Shown in pieces: positions 24,300-32,545 of a stretch of 64,000 nt of DNA. The position numbers and the translations under genes are program-made. The DNA is from Plantactinospora soyae. GTDB taxonomy: Bacteria > Actinomycetota > Actinomycetes > Mycobacteriales > Micromonosporaceae. How positions within the stretch are numbered: the first letter of the stretch is position 1; the number at the start of each line of letters is the position of its first letter. The stretch covers positions 6,696,001 to 6,760,000 of the forward strand of contig NZ_JADBEB010000001.1 in the NCBI RefSeq assembly GCF_014874095.1. Reading direction: 5' to 3'. The notes under the pieces were generated by a model. That model was not told the DNA's origin and made no database searches. It saw nothing but the letters and a program-made list of their open reading frames with translations.

Positions 24300-25793
24300 A
24301 TGAAAAATCGCCTTCTCGTCGCGGGTACGGCCCTGGTCGTCGGGTTGAGCGGTGCCGGGTTCGCTGTCGCGGGGACGACGCCGCAGGGCGGTGTCGGGGT
24401 GATGGCAGCCGGTGAATTCGACTTCAGCCGCCCCCAGACCGTCGCCACCAACCTGGTGGCGCCCTGGGGGCTCGGCTTCCTGCCCGACGGCAGTGCGCTG
24501 GTCGCCGAGCGGGACAGTGCCCGGGTGATGCAGATCCGTCCGGGGCAGACGCCGCAGCAGGTGGCGACGATCTCCGGTGTCGCGCCCGGCGGCGAGGCCG
24601 GTCTGCTCGGCCTGGCGATCTCGCCGACCTACGCCTCGGACCGGTACGTCTACGCGTACTTCACCTCCAGCAGCGACAACCGGATCATCCGGTTCCGGCT
24701 CGACGCCCCGCAGACCCAGACGCCGATTCTCACCGGGCTGGCCCGGGCGAACTTCCACGACGGCGGCCGGATCGCGTTCGGCCCCGACGGAATGCTCTAC
24801 GCGGGGGTCGGCGACGCGGGCGTGACCGCCAACGCGCAGAACGCGCAGAGCCGCAACGGAAAGATCCTGCGGATGCGGCCGGACGGCAGCGTCCCCACCG
24901 ACAACCCGACCGCCGGCTCACTGGTCTACAGCATGGGCCACCGCAACGTGCAGGGGCTCGCCTGGGACGGCCAGGGCCGGCTCTACGCCAGCGAGTTCGG
25001 GCAGAACACCTGGGACGAGGTCAACTACATCGTGCCCGGCGGCAACTACGGTTGGCCGACGGTGGAGGGTCGGGGCAACGATCCCCGGTTCCGGAACCCC
25101 ATGGTCACCTGGACCACCGCCGAGGCGTCACCGAGCGGCGCCACCATCGACGGCAACGTGCTGTTCGTCGCCGCGCTGCGTGGCACCCGGCTCTGGCAGG
25201 TTCCGTTGACCGGTGCCGGTACCGCCGGCACCCCGGTCGCCCAGCTCACCGGCCAGTACGGCCGACTCCGTACGGTCGAGCGGGCTCCGGACGGCTCGCT
25301 CTGGGTGGCCACCAGCAACCGTGACGGCCGGGGCTCGCCGGCCGCGACCGACGACCGGGTGCTGCGGTTCCCGCCGGTCGGGGTGACGCCGACGGCGAAC
25401 CCGACCACCACCCGGCCGCCGACCACGCCCCCGTCGCCGACCGTCCCGCCGACCGTCGTCCCGACCACCACACCGCCGACGGGCAGCGGCGCGTGCACCG
25501 CGACGTACCGGCAGACCAACCAGTGGCAGGGCGGCTTCCAGGCCGACGTGACGGTCCGGAACAACGGCACCGCGACGCTGAACGGCTGGACGGTGCGGTG
25601 GACCTTCGCCAACGGACAGACGATCGGCCAGCTCTGGAACGGCACCCTGACCGCCAGCGGGTCCTCGATCACGGTCCGGAACGTGGGCCACAACGGGACG
25701 CTCGGGGCCAACGCCTCGGCCACCTTCGGCTTCACCGGCAGCTGGAACGGGACCAACACCGCGCCGACCACCCTCACCTGCACCAGTCCCTGA
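24300..25793 (+). CDS. Secreted glucose/sorbosone-dehydrogenase-type oxidoreductase with CBM2
   Basis: This 497-residue secreted protein has a signal peptide (about residues 1-26), a six-bladed beta-propeller of the PQQ-dependent glucose/sorbosone dehydrogenase family (VAPWGLGFLPDGSALVAERD, GGEAGLLGLAISPTY, NFHDGGRIAFGPDGMLYAGV, SMGHRNVQGLAWD, YASEFGQNTWDEVN) and, after a Pro/Thr linker, a C-terminal CBM2 (NQWQGGFQADVTVRNNG). It should oxidise sugars bound on or released from cellulose and pass electrons onward. ATG 24300 follows GGAGG with 8 bases between; ATG 24294 is too close. It stands alone. Confidence 0.9.
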   Translation: MKNRLLVAGTALVVGLSGAGFAVAGTTPQGGVGVMAAGEFDFSRPQTVATNLVAPWGLGFLPDGSALVAERDSARVMQIRPGQTPQQVATISGVAPGGEAGLLGLAISPTYASDRYVYAYFTSSSDNRIIRFRLDAPQTQTPILTGLARANFHDGGRIAFGPDGMLYAGVGDAGVTANAQNAQSRNGKILRMRPDGSVPTDNPTAGSLVYSMGHRNVQGLAWDGQGRLYASEFGQNTWDEVNYIVPGGNYGWPTVEGRGNDPRFRNPMVTWTTAEASPSGATIDGNVLFVAALRGTRLWQVPLTGAGTAGTPVAQLTGQYGRLRTVERAPDGSLWVATSNRDGRGSPAATDDRVLRFPPVGVTPTANPTTTRPPTTPPSPTVPPTVVPTTTPPTGSGACTATYRQTNQWQGGFQADVTVRNNGTATLNGWTVRWTFANGQTIGQLWNGTLTASGSSITVRNVGHNGTLGANASATFGFTGSWNGTNTAPTTLTCTSP

Positions 25794-25806
25794 GCCAGCC
25801 CGTACC

Positions 25807-25853
25807 GCCGGCCGGTCGACATCCGCACGGATCTCGGCCGGCCGTCGGCTTTT
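25807..25853. terminator. Probable terminator between convergent genes
   Basis: GCCGGCCG (25807-25814) pairs with CGGCCGGC (25835-25842), and a short T-run (25850-25853) follows on the plus strand. It lies between the sugar dehydrogenase and the convergent LtrA gene. Confidence 0.45.
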
Positions 25854-25854
25854 C

Positions 25855-27114
25855 TCAGCTCGCCGACCGGATGGCACGGTGCGCCGCCACCGTCTCCCAG
25901 CCCGCGGCGGCCAGCAGCACCAGGGTGGCGCCGCCGGCGAGGGCGACCGACGGGGCGATCAGGCCGACCGGCACCAGCGCCACCAGCGTACCGATCGCGA
26001 GCAGTCGGGGCACCGGCAGCGCGCCGAAGACCATCCGGGTGAACAACGCGTGACCGACCAGGAAGAGAGCCGGTCCGCCCAGCACGGTGAGGATCACCTC
26101 CATCCCCGGCCGGCCGGTCGGCTCGGCGATGGTCAACTCGTCGCCGACCGCGCCGACGATGATGCCGGCCACCATGGGCACGTGCAGGTAGGAGTAGGCC
26201 GCGCGGCCGAGTCGGGCCGGGTCGTCGGCGCGGTCGATCACTCGCCGGGCCGCCTCGGCGTCGTGGTCGAAGTAGAGCCACCAGAGCACGGCGGTACCCA
26301 GGGTCGCGGTCACGACCGCGAGCACCTGGATCTCGTCGGCCGGTGCACTGCCGAGGGCCTTCCCGGTCACGAGGATGGACTCGCCCAGCGCGATGAGGAT
26401 GAACAGCTGCATCCGGTCGGCGAGATGCCAGCCGTTGATGGGCCAGTCGGTCGAGCGGGACCGGCCGAGTCCCGGTACCCGGAATCCGAGGGTGGCGCCC
26501 GCGTACTCGAGGAGGACGGCGACGGCCCAGAGCCCGATCCGGGTGGGACCGGAGACGATCGCGCCGGCTATCCAGAACGCGCCGCTGGCCAGCTTCCAGA
26601 TCAACAGCCGTTGGAAGGTGAGTCGCAGTGCCAGTCGCCGCTGCCCGGCACCGGGCTGGTCCGGCTTCGGCCCGGTCGACCTGCCCGGCTCGCCGCCGGG
26701 CCGACCGAGTGCGACGAGGGCGAAGAGAGTACGCCCCACCTGGATCGTCACGTACGCCCCGGCGAACCAAGTGCCGCGTCCGTCGAACGCCTGCGGCAGC
26801 GAGGCGGAGACCGCCAGGCTGAGCACGGCGACCAGGATCAGCATCAGCCGTACGCTCAACTGGTCCGGGTCGAACCAGTTGGTGACCCAGGTGGTGTCCA
26901 CCCAGGCCCACCAGATCGCGAGCAGCATCAGCAGGGTCTGCACCATGCCCAGCGGTGTGGGGTGGTCACGCAGGAACTGGGTCAGCTGGGTGACGGCGAG
27001 CAGGTAGATCAGGTCGAAGAACAACTCGACGAAGGTCACTTGACGACGTGTCCTGGAGCTGCGGGTGACCCCCGGACCCTCGCCGAGTACCGCCACCTGC
27101 CCCCGCCCACCCAT
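25855..27114 (-). CDS. LtrA-family membrane protein (copy 1)
   Basis: This 419-residue protein belongs to the low-temperature-requirement A family, membrane proteins of unknown biochemical role. After a short hydrophilic N-terminus comes the family opening RQVTFVELFFDLIYLLAVTQ, about ten or eleven helices, GLGRSRSTDWPINGWHLADR before a long helix, and LFILIALGESILVTGKAL. The start at 27114 is the first ATG; GTG 27096 is also possible. The MFS gene lies 70 bases upstream in the same direction, so it could end that operon. Confidence 0.85.
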   Translation of the reverse strand: MGGRGQVAVLGEGPGVTRSSRTRRQVTFVELFFDLIYLLAVTQLTQFLRDHPTPLGMVQTLLMLLAIWWAWVDTTWVTNWFDPDQLSVRLMLILVAVLSLAVSASLPQAFDGRGTWFAGAYVTIQVGRTLFALVALGRPGGEPGRSTGPKPDQPGAGQRRLALRLTFQRLLIWKLASGAFWIAGAIVSGPTRIGLWAVAVLLEYAGATLGFRVPGLGRSRSTDWPINGWHLADRMQLFILIALGESILVTGKALGSAPADEIQVLAVVTATLGTAVLWWLYFDHDAEAARRVIDRADDPARLGRAAYSYLHVPMVAGIIVGAVGDELTIAEPTGRPGMEVILTVLGGPALFLVGHALFTRMVFGALPVPRLLAIGTLVALVPVGLIAPSVALAGGATLVLLAAAGWETVAAHRAIRSAS

Positions 27115-27184
27115 GTCGTCCGGACCCGGCCGAACCGATGGTAACGGGCACAACGGGGCGAGGGTCAGCTATGCGGCGAAACAG

Positions 27185-28495
27185 TCAGGCCGATCGCATC
27201 GGCAGGAGTTCGGGTCGGGCGTGCCGGATCGGGGTCAGGATCGCGACGGCGGCGATGCCCAGGCAGACCGCTCCGGCGGCCAGGCAGACCGGCGCGGTGC
27301 CGTACCGGGCCACCGCGACGGTCAGCACCGCCGCGCCGAGCGGACCGAGCGCCGAGTGCAGGGTCCAGAACGCCGAGGTGACCCGGCCGAGCAGATGGTC
27401 GGGAGTCACCTGCTGGCGCAGCGACAGGGAGCAGATCCCGGCGGTGGCGGTGCAGAACGCGTACCCGGTGACCAGGACCGCGAGCGCCGGAACGGTTACG
27501 GTCAGCCCGGCCCCGGCGATGGCCAGCCCGGCGAGGGCGTACGCGCCGATCCAGCAGGCCCCGAAGCCCAGCCTGCGGCGGATCGGGGCGACCAGCAGCG
27601 CGGCGACGACCGTGCCCGCCGCCGCACCGGCCAGCACGTAGCCGACGGCACCGTCCGACCGACCGAGGTCGTGTTTGACGTGGTAGATGAAGATGTCGGT
27701 CAGCCCGATGGTCAGGAAGGTCAGGAACGACAGCAGCACGGTCAGCGCCCGCAGCACCGGATGACGCCAGAGGAACCGCACTCCCACCAGCAGGTCCGTC
27801 CAGTTGCCCCGGGCGGCCGGGGCGCCGTTCCGCGCGTCGGGGCGGGTCGCGGCCGGCGCGCGGAGCCGGACGAGACCAAGGCCCAGCGCGGACAGGGCGA
27901 AGGTACCCGCGTCGATGCCGATGGCGGCGGTCGGCCCGAACGCGGCGGAGAGCACCCCGGCCAGCAGGGGCCCGGCCAGCCCGGCCGTCGCGTAACTGGC
28001 GTAGAGCTGACCGTTCGCCCTGGTCACCTGCGCGGGGTCGACCAGTCGCGGCACGGCGGCGACATAGCCGACCTGGAAGATCATTCCGATCGCCGCGCAG
28101 GCCGGCGCGATCAGGTAGAGCAGCCAGAGCTGTGGCGAGAAGAGCCAGACCAGCGGGATGAGGGCGTACCCGACGGCGCGGGCCAGGTCGCAGCCGATCA
28201 GCAGCCTCCGCCGGTCCACCCGGTCCACCAGGAACCCGGCGAAGATCCCGGCCACTATCGTCGCCGCGCCGGCCAGGCCGGTCAGCAGCCCCATCCGGGC
28301 GACGGAACCGGTCGCGTGCAGCACCAGCAGCGGCACGGCGACGAGCGAGAACGAGTCCCCGAGCGCGGAGAGGGTCTGCCCGGCCCAGAACAGTGGGAAG
28401 TCGCGACCACGCCACAGGGGCGGAGCGTCCTGCTCGGGGGCGGGGGCGGCCCGGTCGTCCGGGCCGGCCGCCGTACCCGGCCGCGTGGTGGTCAC
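27185..28495 (-). CDS. MFS transporter coupled to the Clp_N regulator
   Basis: This 436-residue transporter has twelve predicted helices and the drug-exporter-like pattern RDFPLFWAGQTLSALGDSFSLVA, with GFLVDRVDRRRLLIGCDLAR in the loop after helix 2-3. It resembles the MFS branch that includes macrolide and tetracycline-type efflux proteins and enterobactin exporters. GTG 28495 overlaps the stop of the upstream regulator gene (GTGA), so the two are translated together. The neighbouring regulator and its twin operators suggest stress-induced efflux. Confidence 0.9.
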   Translation of the reverse strand: MTTTRPGTAAGPDDRAAPAPEQDAPPLWRGRDFPLFWAGQTLSALGDSFSLVAVPLLVLHATGSVARMGLLTGLAGAATIVAGIFAGFLVDRVDRRRLLIGCDLARAVGYALIPLVWLFSPQLWLLYLIAPACAAIGMIFQVGYVAAVPRLVDPAQVTRANGQLYASYATAGLAGPLLAGVLSAAFGPTAAIGIDAGTFALSALGLGLVRLRAPAATRPDARNGAPAARGNWTDLLVGVRFLWRHPVLRALTVLLSFLTFLTIGLTDIFIYHVKHDLGRSDGAVGYVLAGAAAGTVVAALLVAPIRRRLGFGACWIGAYALAGLAIAGAGLTVTVPALAVLVTGYAFCTATAGICSLSLRQQVTPDHLLGRVTSAFWTLHSALGPLGAAVLTVAVARYGTAPVCLAAGAVCLGIAAVAILTPIRHARPELLPMRSA

Positions 28496-29229
28496 TGGCC
28501 GGAGCTGGCCGAGCGTGGCATGTCGCGCAGGGTCGCCACGATCCACTCCTCGACCCGGGCCTGGTCGAGCCCCAGCTCGATCAGTGTCCGGGCACCCGGT
28601 TCGGCCTCCTCGTGGAGCAGGCCGAGCAGAATGTGCTCGGTGCCGACGTAGTTGTGGCCGAGCCGCAGTGCCTCCTGGAAGGTCCGGTCCCGGACCCGCT
28701 TCGCCGCCGGGGCGAAGGGCAGGTGTGCCGGACTCGCCTCACCGGCCGGGCCGAGAAGTGCGACGGTCCGCTCCCGTACCGTGTCGGCCGGTACGCCCAG
28801 CGCCTCGATCGCCCGGCAGGCCAGCCCGGCCGGCTCGTGCAGGATCCCCAGCAGCAGGTGCTCGGTGCCGACCTGGGGGGCGCCGAACCGCCGGGCCTCC
28901 TCCTGCGCCTTCACGACCACGTTGCGGGCCCGGTCGGTGAACCGGGCGAAGGCGCTGGCCGGAATCGCCTCGTCCTGATCGGACCTGCGGGCCACGAAGC
29001 GCTTCTGCACGGCCTGTTTGGTGACGCCCATGCTCTGCCCGATGTCGGTCCAGGATGCGCCGGTCCGGCGGGCCTGGTCGACGAAGTGTCCGATCAGGTG
29101 GTCGGCCAGTTCGCCGAGGTACGCGGAGACGAGGACGGCGTCGGACAGTCGTTCCAGGGCGTCGCCACCGGGGTGCTGGCGGCGGACGTACTCGATGAGA
29201 TCGTCGAGGCGGACCGGAAGTTCCTCCAT
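28492..29229 (-). CDS. HTH protein with two Clp N-terminal repeats
   Basis: This 245-residue protein joins a helix-turn-helix (residues 57-80, SWTDIGQSMGVTKQAVQKRF) to two Clp_N repeats (about 94-155 and 172-235), each with GTEHLLLG/GTEHILLG followed by LHE. There is no AAA+ domain, so it is not a chaperone. In ClpA/ClpC the repeats bind adaptors and substrates, so here they probably sense misfolded protein or an adaptor and control DNA binding. Twin GTCAACC-N3-GGTTGAC palindromes sit directly upstream, pointing to autoregulation. The MFS transporter gene overlaps its stop. Confidence 0.88.
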   Translation of the reverse strand: MEELPVRLDDLIEYVRRQHPGGDALERLSDAVLVSAYLGELADHLIGHFVDQARRTGASWTDIGQSMGVTKQAVQKRFVARRSDQDEAIPASAFARFTDRARNVVVKAQEEARRFGAPQVGTEHLLLGILHEPAGLACRAIEALGVPADTVRERTVALLGPAGEASPAHLPFAPAAKRVRDRTFQEALRLGHNYVGTEHILLGLLHEEAEPGARTLIELGLDQARVEEWIVATLRDMPRSASSGQ

Positions 29230-29230
29230 C

Positions 29231-29280
29231 CGTCAACCGTAGGTTGACGAACCGGTAATCGTCAACCCGTGGTTGACGAT
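29231..29280 (-). promoter_or_regulatory. Twin palindromic operators of the Clp_N/MFS operon
   Basis: Two copies of GTCAACC-N3-GGTTGAC lie 29 bases apart, centre to centre. The proximal copy spans 29231-29249 with eight-base arms. The distal copy spans 29258-29280 with perfect ten-base arms ATCGTCAACC and GGTTGACGAT. They fill the space between the rnhA stop and the regulator start and are most simply read as binding sites for the HTH protein itself. Confidence 0.8.
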
Positions 29281-29293
29281 TGTCCGGGAGGGG

Positions 29294-29797
29294 TCAGGCC
29301 GGCACGACCGGCGACCGGCGCGCCGGCCGGGCGCCGACGGCGCTGGCCGCCTCCTGGAGTCCGCGCAGCGCGAGCCGGTCCGCGCGCTCGTTCTCGGGAT
29401 GACCGTTGTGGCCCTTGACCCAGTGCCACCGCACCTCGTGCTGCGCGGCGGCCGCCTCCAACCGCTGCCACAGGTCGGCGTTCTTGACCGGCTGCTTCGC
29501 GGCGGTCCGCCAACCGTTGCGCTTCCAGTTCGGCAGCCATTTCGTGATGCCGTCCCGGACGTACGTGCTGTCGGTGTGCAGCCGTACCGAGACCGTACGG
29601 GTCAGGCTCTCCAGCGCCTGGATCGCCGCCATCAGCTCCATCCGGTTGTTGGTGGTCTCGGTCGCCTCGCCGCCGCAGATCTCCCGCTCCCGGTCGCCGT
29701 ACCGCAACACGGCGCCCCAGCCGCCCGGTCCCGGGTTTCCGCTGCACGCGCCGTCGGTGTAGATGTCCACGGTCTGCGGCGCTGTCTGCTCTGTCAC
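29294..29797 (-). CDS. rnhA: Ribonuclease HI
   Basis: This 167-residue nuclease cuts RNA in RNA-DNA hybrids. The four acidic residues are in place: [38 protein letters not shown] and [20 protein letters not shown] gives the catalytic His. The GTG at 29797 (VTEQTAPQ) begins close to the family start; a TTG at 29830 would add eleven non-conserved residues. The twin palindromes lie just beyond its stop but belong to the next gene. Confidence 0.93.
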   Translation of the reverse strand: MTEQTAPQTVDIYTDGACSGNPGPGGWGAVLRYGDREREICGGEATETTNNRMELMAAIQALESLTRTVSVRLHTDSTYVRDGITKWLPNWKRNGWRTAAKQPVKNADLWQRLEAAAAQHEVRWHWVKGHNGHPENERADRLALRGLQEAASAVGARPARRSPVVPA

Positions 29798-29900
29798 CCC
29801 GGCAAGATACCGAGTACGCCCTGCCGACAACCACGAGCCCGCCCGGTGCGCCGGGATCGCCCGCCGAAGGCAGTGGTCCAGGGCGCCCGGCTGCCGTCGG

Positions 29901-31088
29901 TCACGCCGGGGTACTCGCTGGCGCGGGTGCTTCGGGTGGGTGTCCCCGGGAGCGCGAGGCGTCGGAGACGGCGACCCCGGTTAGAACCAGGGCGACGGCG
30001 ACGGCGGCCAACAACGGTGGCGCGAACAGCAACGGCGGGGCGAGGGCGAGCAGCGTGAGCAGTGCGATCGGCCGATTTCGGGAGACGCGGCCGAAGACCG
30101 TGTGTTCGAGGCGTGCCCGCCCTGCCACGAAAAGTACGGGTCCGCCGAGCAGGGTCGCGATCCACGCCGGCCGGATGTCGCCGAGCGGCTGGGTGATGAC
30201 GAGTTCATTACCGACCGCGGTCACGACGACGCCGGCCACCATCACCAGGTGTGCGAGGGCCACAGGTCGGGTGAGCCGCACCGGATCCGGTACGGCGGCG
30301 ATGGCCTGGCCCAGCAGTTCCCCGGCGCGGTGGACGTATATCCGCCAGAACAGCACGGTCGTGGCGATCGAGGCGCCGAAGGCCGCAATGTGATCGGCGT
30401 CGAGGTCGTTCTGACTGAACGTCAGCCCGGTGACGAGAATCAGCTCGCCGAGCGCGATGATGAAGAACTGGCGGTGCCGCTCGGCCAGGTGCTCGGCTCC
30501 GAGTGGCCAGTCCGGGTTGGTCATCCGACCCAGTCCGGGTGTGGGGTAGCGGAGGGCGAATGCGATGTAGTCCACCGCCGCCGCGAGGATCCACAGCGTT
30601 CCACGTCCCGCGCCACGGGCGAATCCTCCGGCGATCCACAGGGCGGCGGAGACGCCGGACCAGAGCAGGATCCGCTGGGCGGCTTGCCTCTGCGGTTCGG
30701 GAAGGACAAGCAGCAGGAAGAGCGTGACGCCGATGTGAACGACGGCGGACACGGCCGCGAAGACCAGACCCTGCCCGCCGAAGGCCTCGGGCACCACGGC
30801 CGCCATCACCAGACTGGCGACCATGGTCCCGAGGACGACCAGTTGGACCGCCGGGTGGCGGGGCTCCAGGCGGTCGGTCAACCATGCGGTCAGGGTCCAG
30901 ATCCACGACATGGCCAGCAGCAGCACGAAGGTCTGAAAGGCGCCGTTCCAGGTGAGGTCCTCGAACAGTTTTCGCGACAGCTGGGTGAGGGCGAAGACGA
31001 ACGCCAGGTCGAAGAACAGCTCCAGTAGCGTGACCCTCTGGCGCTCCCCAGGTCTTCTCAACAGCGGGTCCGCTGCTCCGCCCGTCAT
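29901..31088 (-). CDS. LtrA-family membrane protein (copy 2)
   Basis: This 395-residue LtrA paralogue opens [20 protein letters not shown], has [20 protein letters not shown] ahead of [18 protein letters not shown], and ends in a Pro/Ala-rich tail. About eleven helices are predicted. It differs from copy 1 by more than half of its residues. ATG 31088 was chosen because the family opening lies about 18 residues on; the frame stays open to 31802 but that extension is Arg/Ala-rich shadow sequence over another gene. Monocistronic. Confidence 0.85.
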   Translation of the reverse strand: MTGGAADPLLRRPGERQRVTLLELFFDLAFVFALTQLSRKLFEDLTWNGAFQTFVLLLAMSWIWTLTAWLTDRLEPRHPAVQLVVLGTMVASLVMAAVVPEAFGGQGLVFAAVSAVVHIGVTLFLLLVLPEPQRQAAQRILLWSGVSAALWIAGGFARGAGRGTLWILAAAVDYIAFALRYPTPGLGRMTNPDWPLGAEHLAERHRQFFIIALGELILVTGLTFSQNDLDADHIAAFGASIATTVLFWRIYVHRAGELLGQAIAAVPDPVRLTRPVALAHLVMVAGVVVTAVGNELVITQPLGDIRPAWIATLLGGPVLFVAGRARLEHTVFGRVSRNRPIALLTLLALAPPLLFAPPLLAAVAVALVLTGVAVSDASRSRGHPPEAPAPASTPA

Positions 31089-31390
31089 CTCCGGCCCGTT
31101 CCGTCGGCTACTCGATTGGGTCAGCCGCCGTCGCCGGCAGGGTGCCAGCATATTGCTGCGGCTATTTCGTTGCCCGAGAACATTGATGCGAGAAGCCTGC
31201 CGCCTGGAATGTGGGATACTCACCCGCCGGCAGGGCGATGATTCGTGGCGCACTGTGGATCGCCGCGAATTCCAGCTCGCCAACACCATCGAGGCGCGTC
31301 GGAGGCACGATCGCTGCGCCAGAGGATGCGCGTTGGCCGGATGCCTGTGGCGGCGTACGACCGCCCGCCAGTAACGACGTAGGGGCGTTG
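31089..31390. other. Intergenic stretch without a gene
   Basis: About 300 bases between the LtrA start and the end of the small membrane protein gene, both on the minus strand. Local AT content is a little higher (around 31150-31230), as expected for the promoter of the LtrA gene. I see no conserved protein, repeat or RNA structure. Confidence 0.5.
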
Positions 31391-31795
31391 CTACCTGGAG
31401 GCGGCGCGATGGAACCGGGTCGGCTGCCGGAAGGCGACCGTCGCCTGGGAGACGGCGAGCGCGGCGAGCCCCGCGACGGAGGCGGCGAGGAGCAACCGGG
31501 TGCCGGAGCCGGCGTCGACCGGTGCGCCCCACCAGACACCCGCGACGACGGCGGTGGCGGCGTTGGCGGCGGCGAGCGCGAACAGCAGCCTCCGGCCGGG
31601 CCGGCGCGACAGGCGCCAGAGCAGGGCGCCGGCCGCGAGGAAGGTCAGCCCCGCGCCGCCGGCGACGGCCGGCGGAACGGAGTCGGGTAGGCGCCAGAGC
31701 CCGCTCCGGGGCGCGGTCACCGCGAGCGCGAGACAGCAGGCCGCCAGGATCACCTCGAACAGCGCGTCGGTACGCAGGATCACGCGTGCGGTCAT
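31391..31795 (-). CDS. Small membrane protein divergent from a TetR gene
   Basis: This 134-residue protein has four predicted transmembrane helices (near residues 8-28, 38-58, 68-88 and 95-118) and no recognised domain. ATG 31795 was chosen because it places the first helix right after the start and leaves room for the operator at 31822-31837. The divergent TetR gene shares a 50-base promoter region, so it is probably the repressor's target. Confidence 0.7.
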   Translation of the reverse strand: MTARVILRTDALFEVILAACCLALAVTAPRSGLWRLPDSVPPAVAGGAGLTFLAAGALLWRLSRRPGRRLLFALAAANAATAVVAGVWWGAPVDAGSGTRLLLAASVAGLAALAVSQATVAFRQPTRFHRAASR

Positions 31796-31821
31796 CTCGC
31801 ACCCCTTCCCCTCGGCAAGAG

Positions 31822-31837
31822 TGTAGCGGTTGCTACA
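31822..31837. promoter_or_regulatory. TetR-type operator between divergent genes
   Basis: TGTAGC and GCTACA form a perfect inverted repeat around GGTT. It is centred in the 50 bases between the membrane protein start (31795) and the TetR start (31846), where binding would block both promoters. Confidence 0.7.
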
Positions 31838-31845
31838 TTTTTTCG

Positions 31846-32418
31846 GTGTCCACGTCACGACGGCGCCAGGCGCTGACCGAAGCCGCCTTGGGGTACGTGC
31901 TCGTACACGGGCTTCCCGACCTGTCACTGCGCCCCCTGGCCGCGAGCCTCGACACCAGCGACCGGATGCTGATCTACCACTTCGGCAGCAAGGACGGACT
32001 TCTCGACGCCGTCCTCGACCTCGCCAACGCCCGGCTGGCCGAGGCGTTCGCGACCCTCGACGGGAAGCCGCGCACCGGGCAGGAGGTCGTCGAGCGCGCG
32101 TGGCGGCTCCTCACGCTGCCCCGCAGCGGCGCGATAAGCGGCCTGTACTTCGAGGTGTGCGCGCTGTCGCTGCGTCAACCACAGCGGTGGGCCGCCGTCC
32201 ACCACCGTCTCCGTCAACCGTGGCTGCGGCTGGTCCACGACGACCTGTGTCGGCTGGGAATCGCCGCCGACCGCGCCACGGCCCTCGCCACGCTGGTCGT
32301 CGACGCCCTCGACGGACTCGCCCTCGACCGGCTGGTCAGCGGCGACACGGCCCGGATCGACGCCGCAGTCCACGAACTCGGCCTCCTGCTGACCCGGAGC
32401 ACAGCACCGCCGCCATGA
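31846..32418 (+). CDS. TetR-family regulator
   Basis: This 190-residue repressor has an N-terminal helix-turn-helix (ALTEAALGYVLVHGLPDLSL, RPLAASLDTSDRMLIYHFGS, KDGLLDAVLDLANA) and a helical ligand-binding C-terminal part with no recognised ligand motif. GTG 31846 is only nine bases after the palindrome at 31822-31837, so transcripts may be nearly leaderless. It most likely represses itself and the divergent membrane protein. The GH1 gene downstream is separated by about 130 bases and need not belong to the same unit. Confidence 0.88.
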   Translation: MSTSRRRQALTEAALGYVLVHGLPDLSLRPLAASLDTSDRMLIYHFGSKDGLLDAVLDLANARLAEAFATLDGKPRTGQEVVERAWRLLTLPRSGAISGLYFEVCALSLRQPQRWAAVHHRLRQPWLRLVHDDLCRLGIAADRATALATLVVDALDGLALDRLVSGDTARIDAAVHELGLLLTRSTAPPP

Positions 32419-32545
32419 TCGGGGGCTGATCGCCGACCACCACCATCCGCCCTGTTGGCCCTCTGTTCGGCGTCCGCGCAGGGGCTTCCCCGGCGGATCG
32501 TGGCGGACTACAGTGCGAGGAACTTTCATGTCCTAGGGGTGATGT

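Noticed and set aside
31089-31802. N-terminal extension of the second LtrA protein
   Set aside because: The extra 238 residues are Arg-rich and overlap the membrane protein gene in another frame; the LtrA family start is at 31088.
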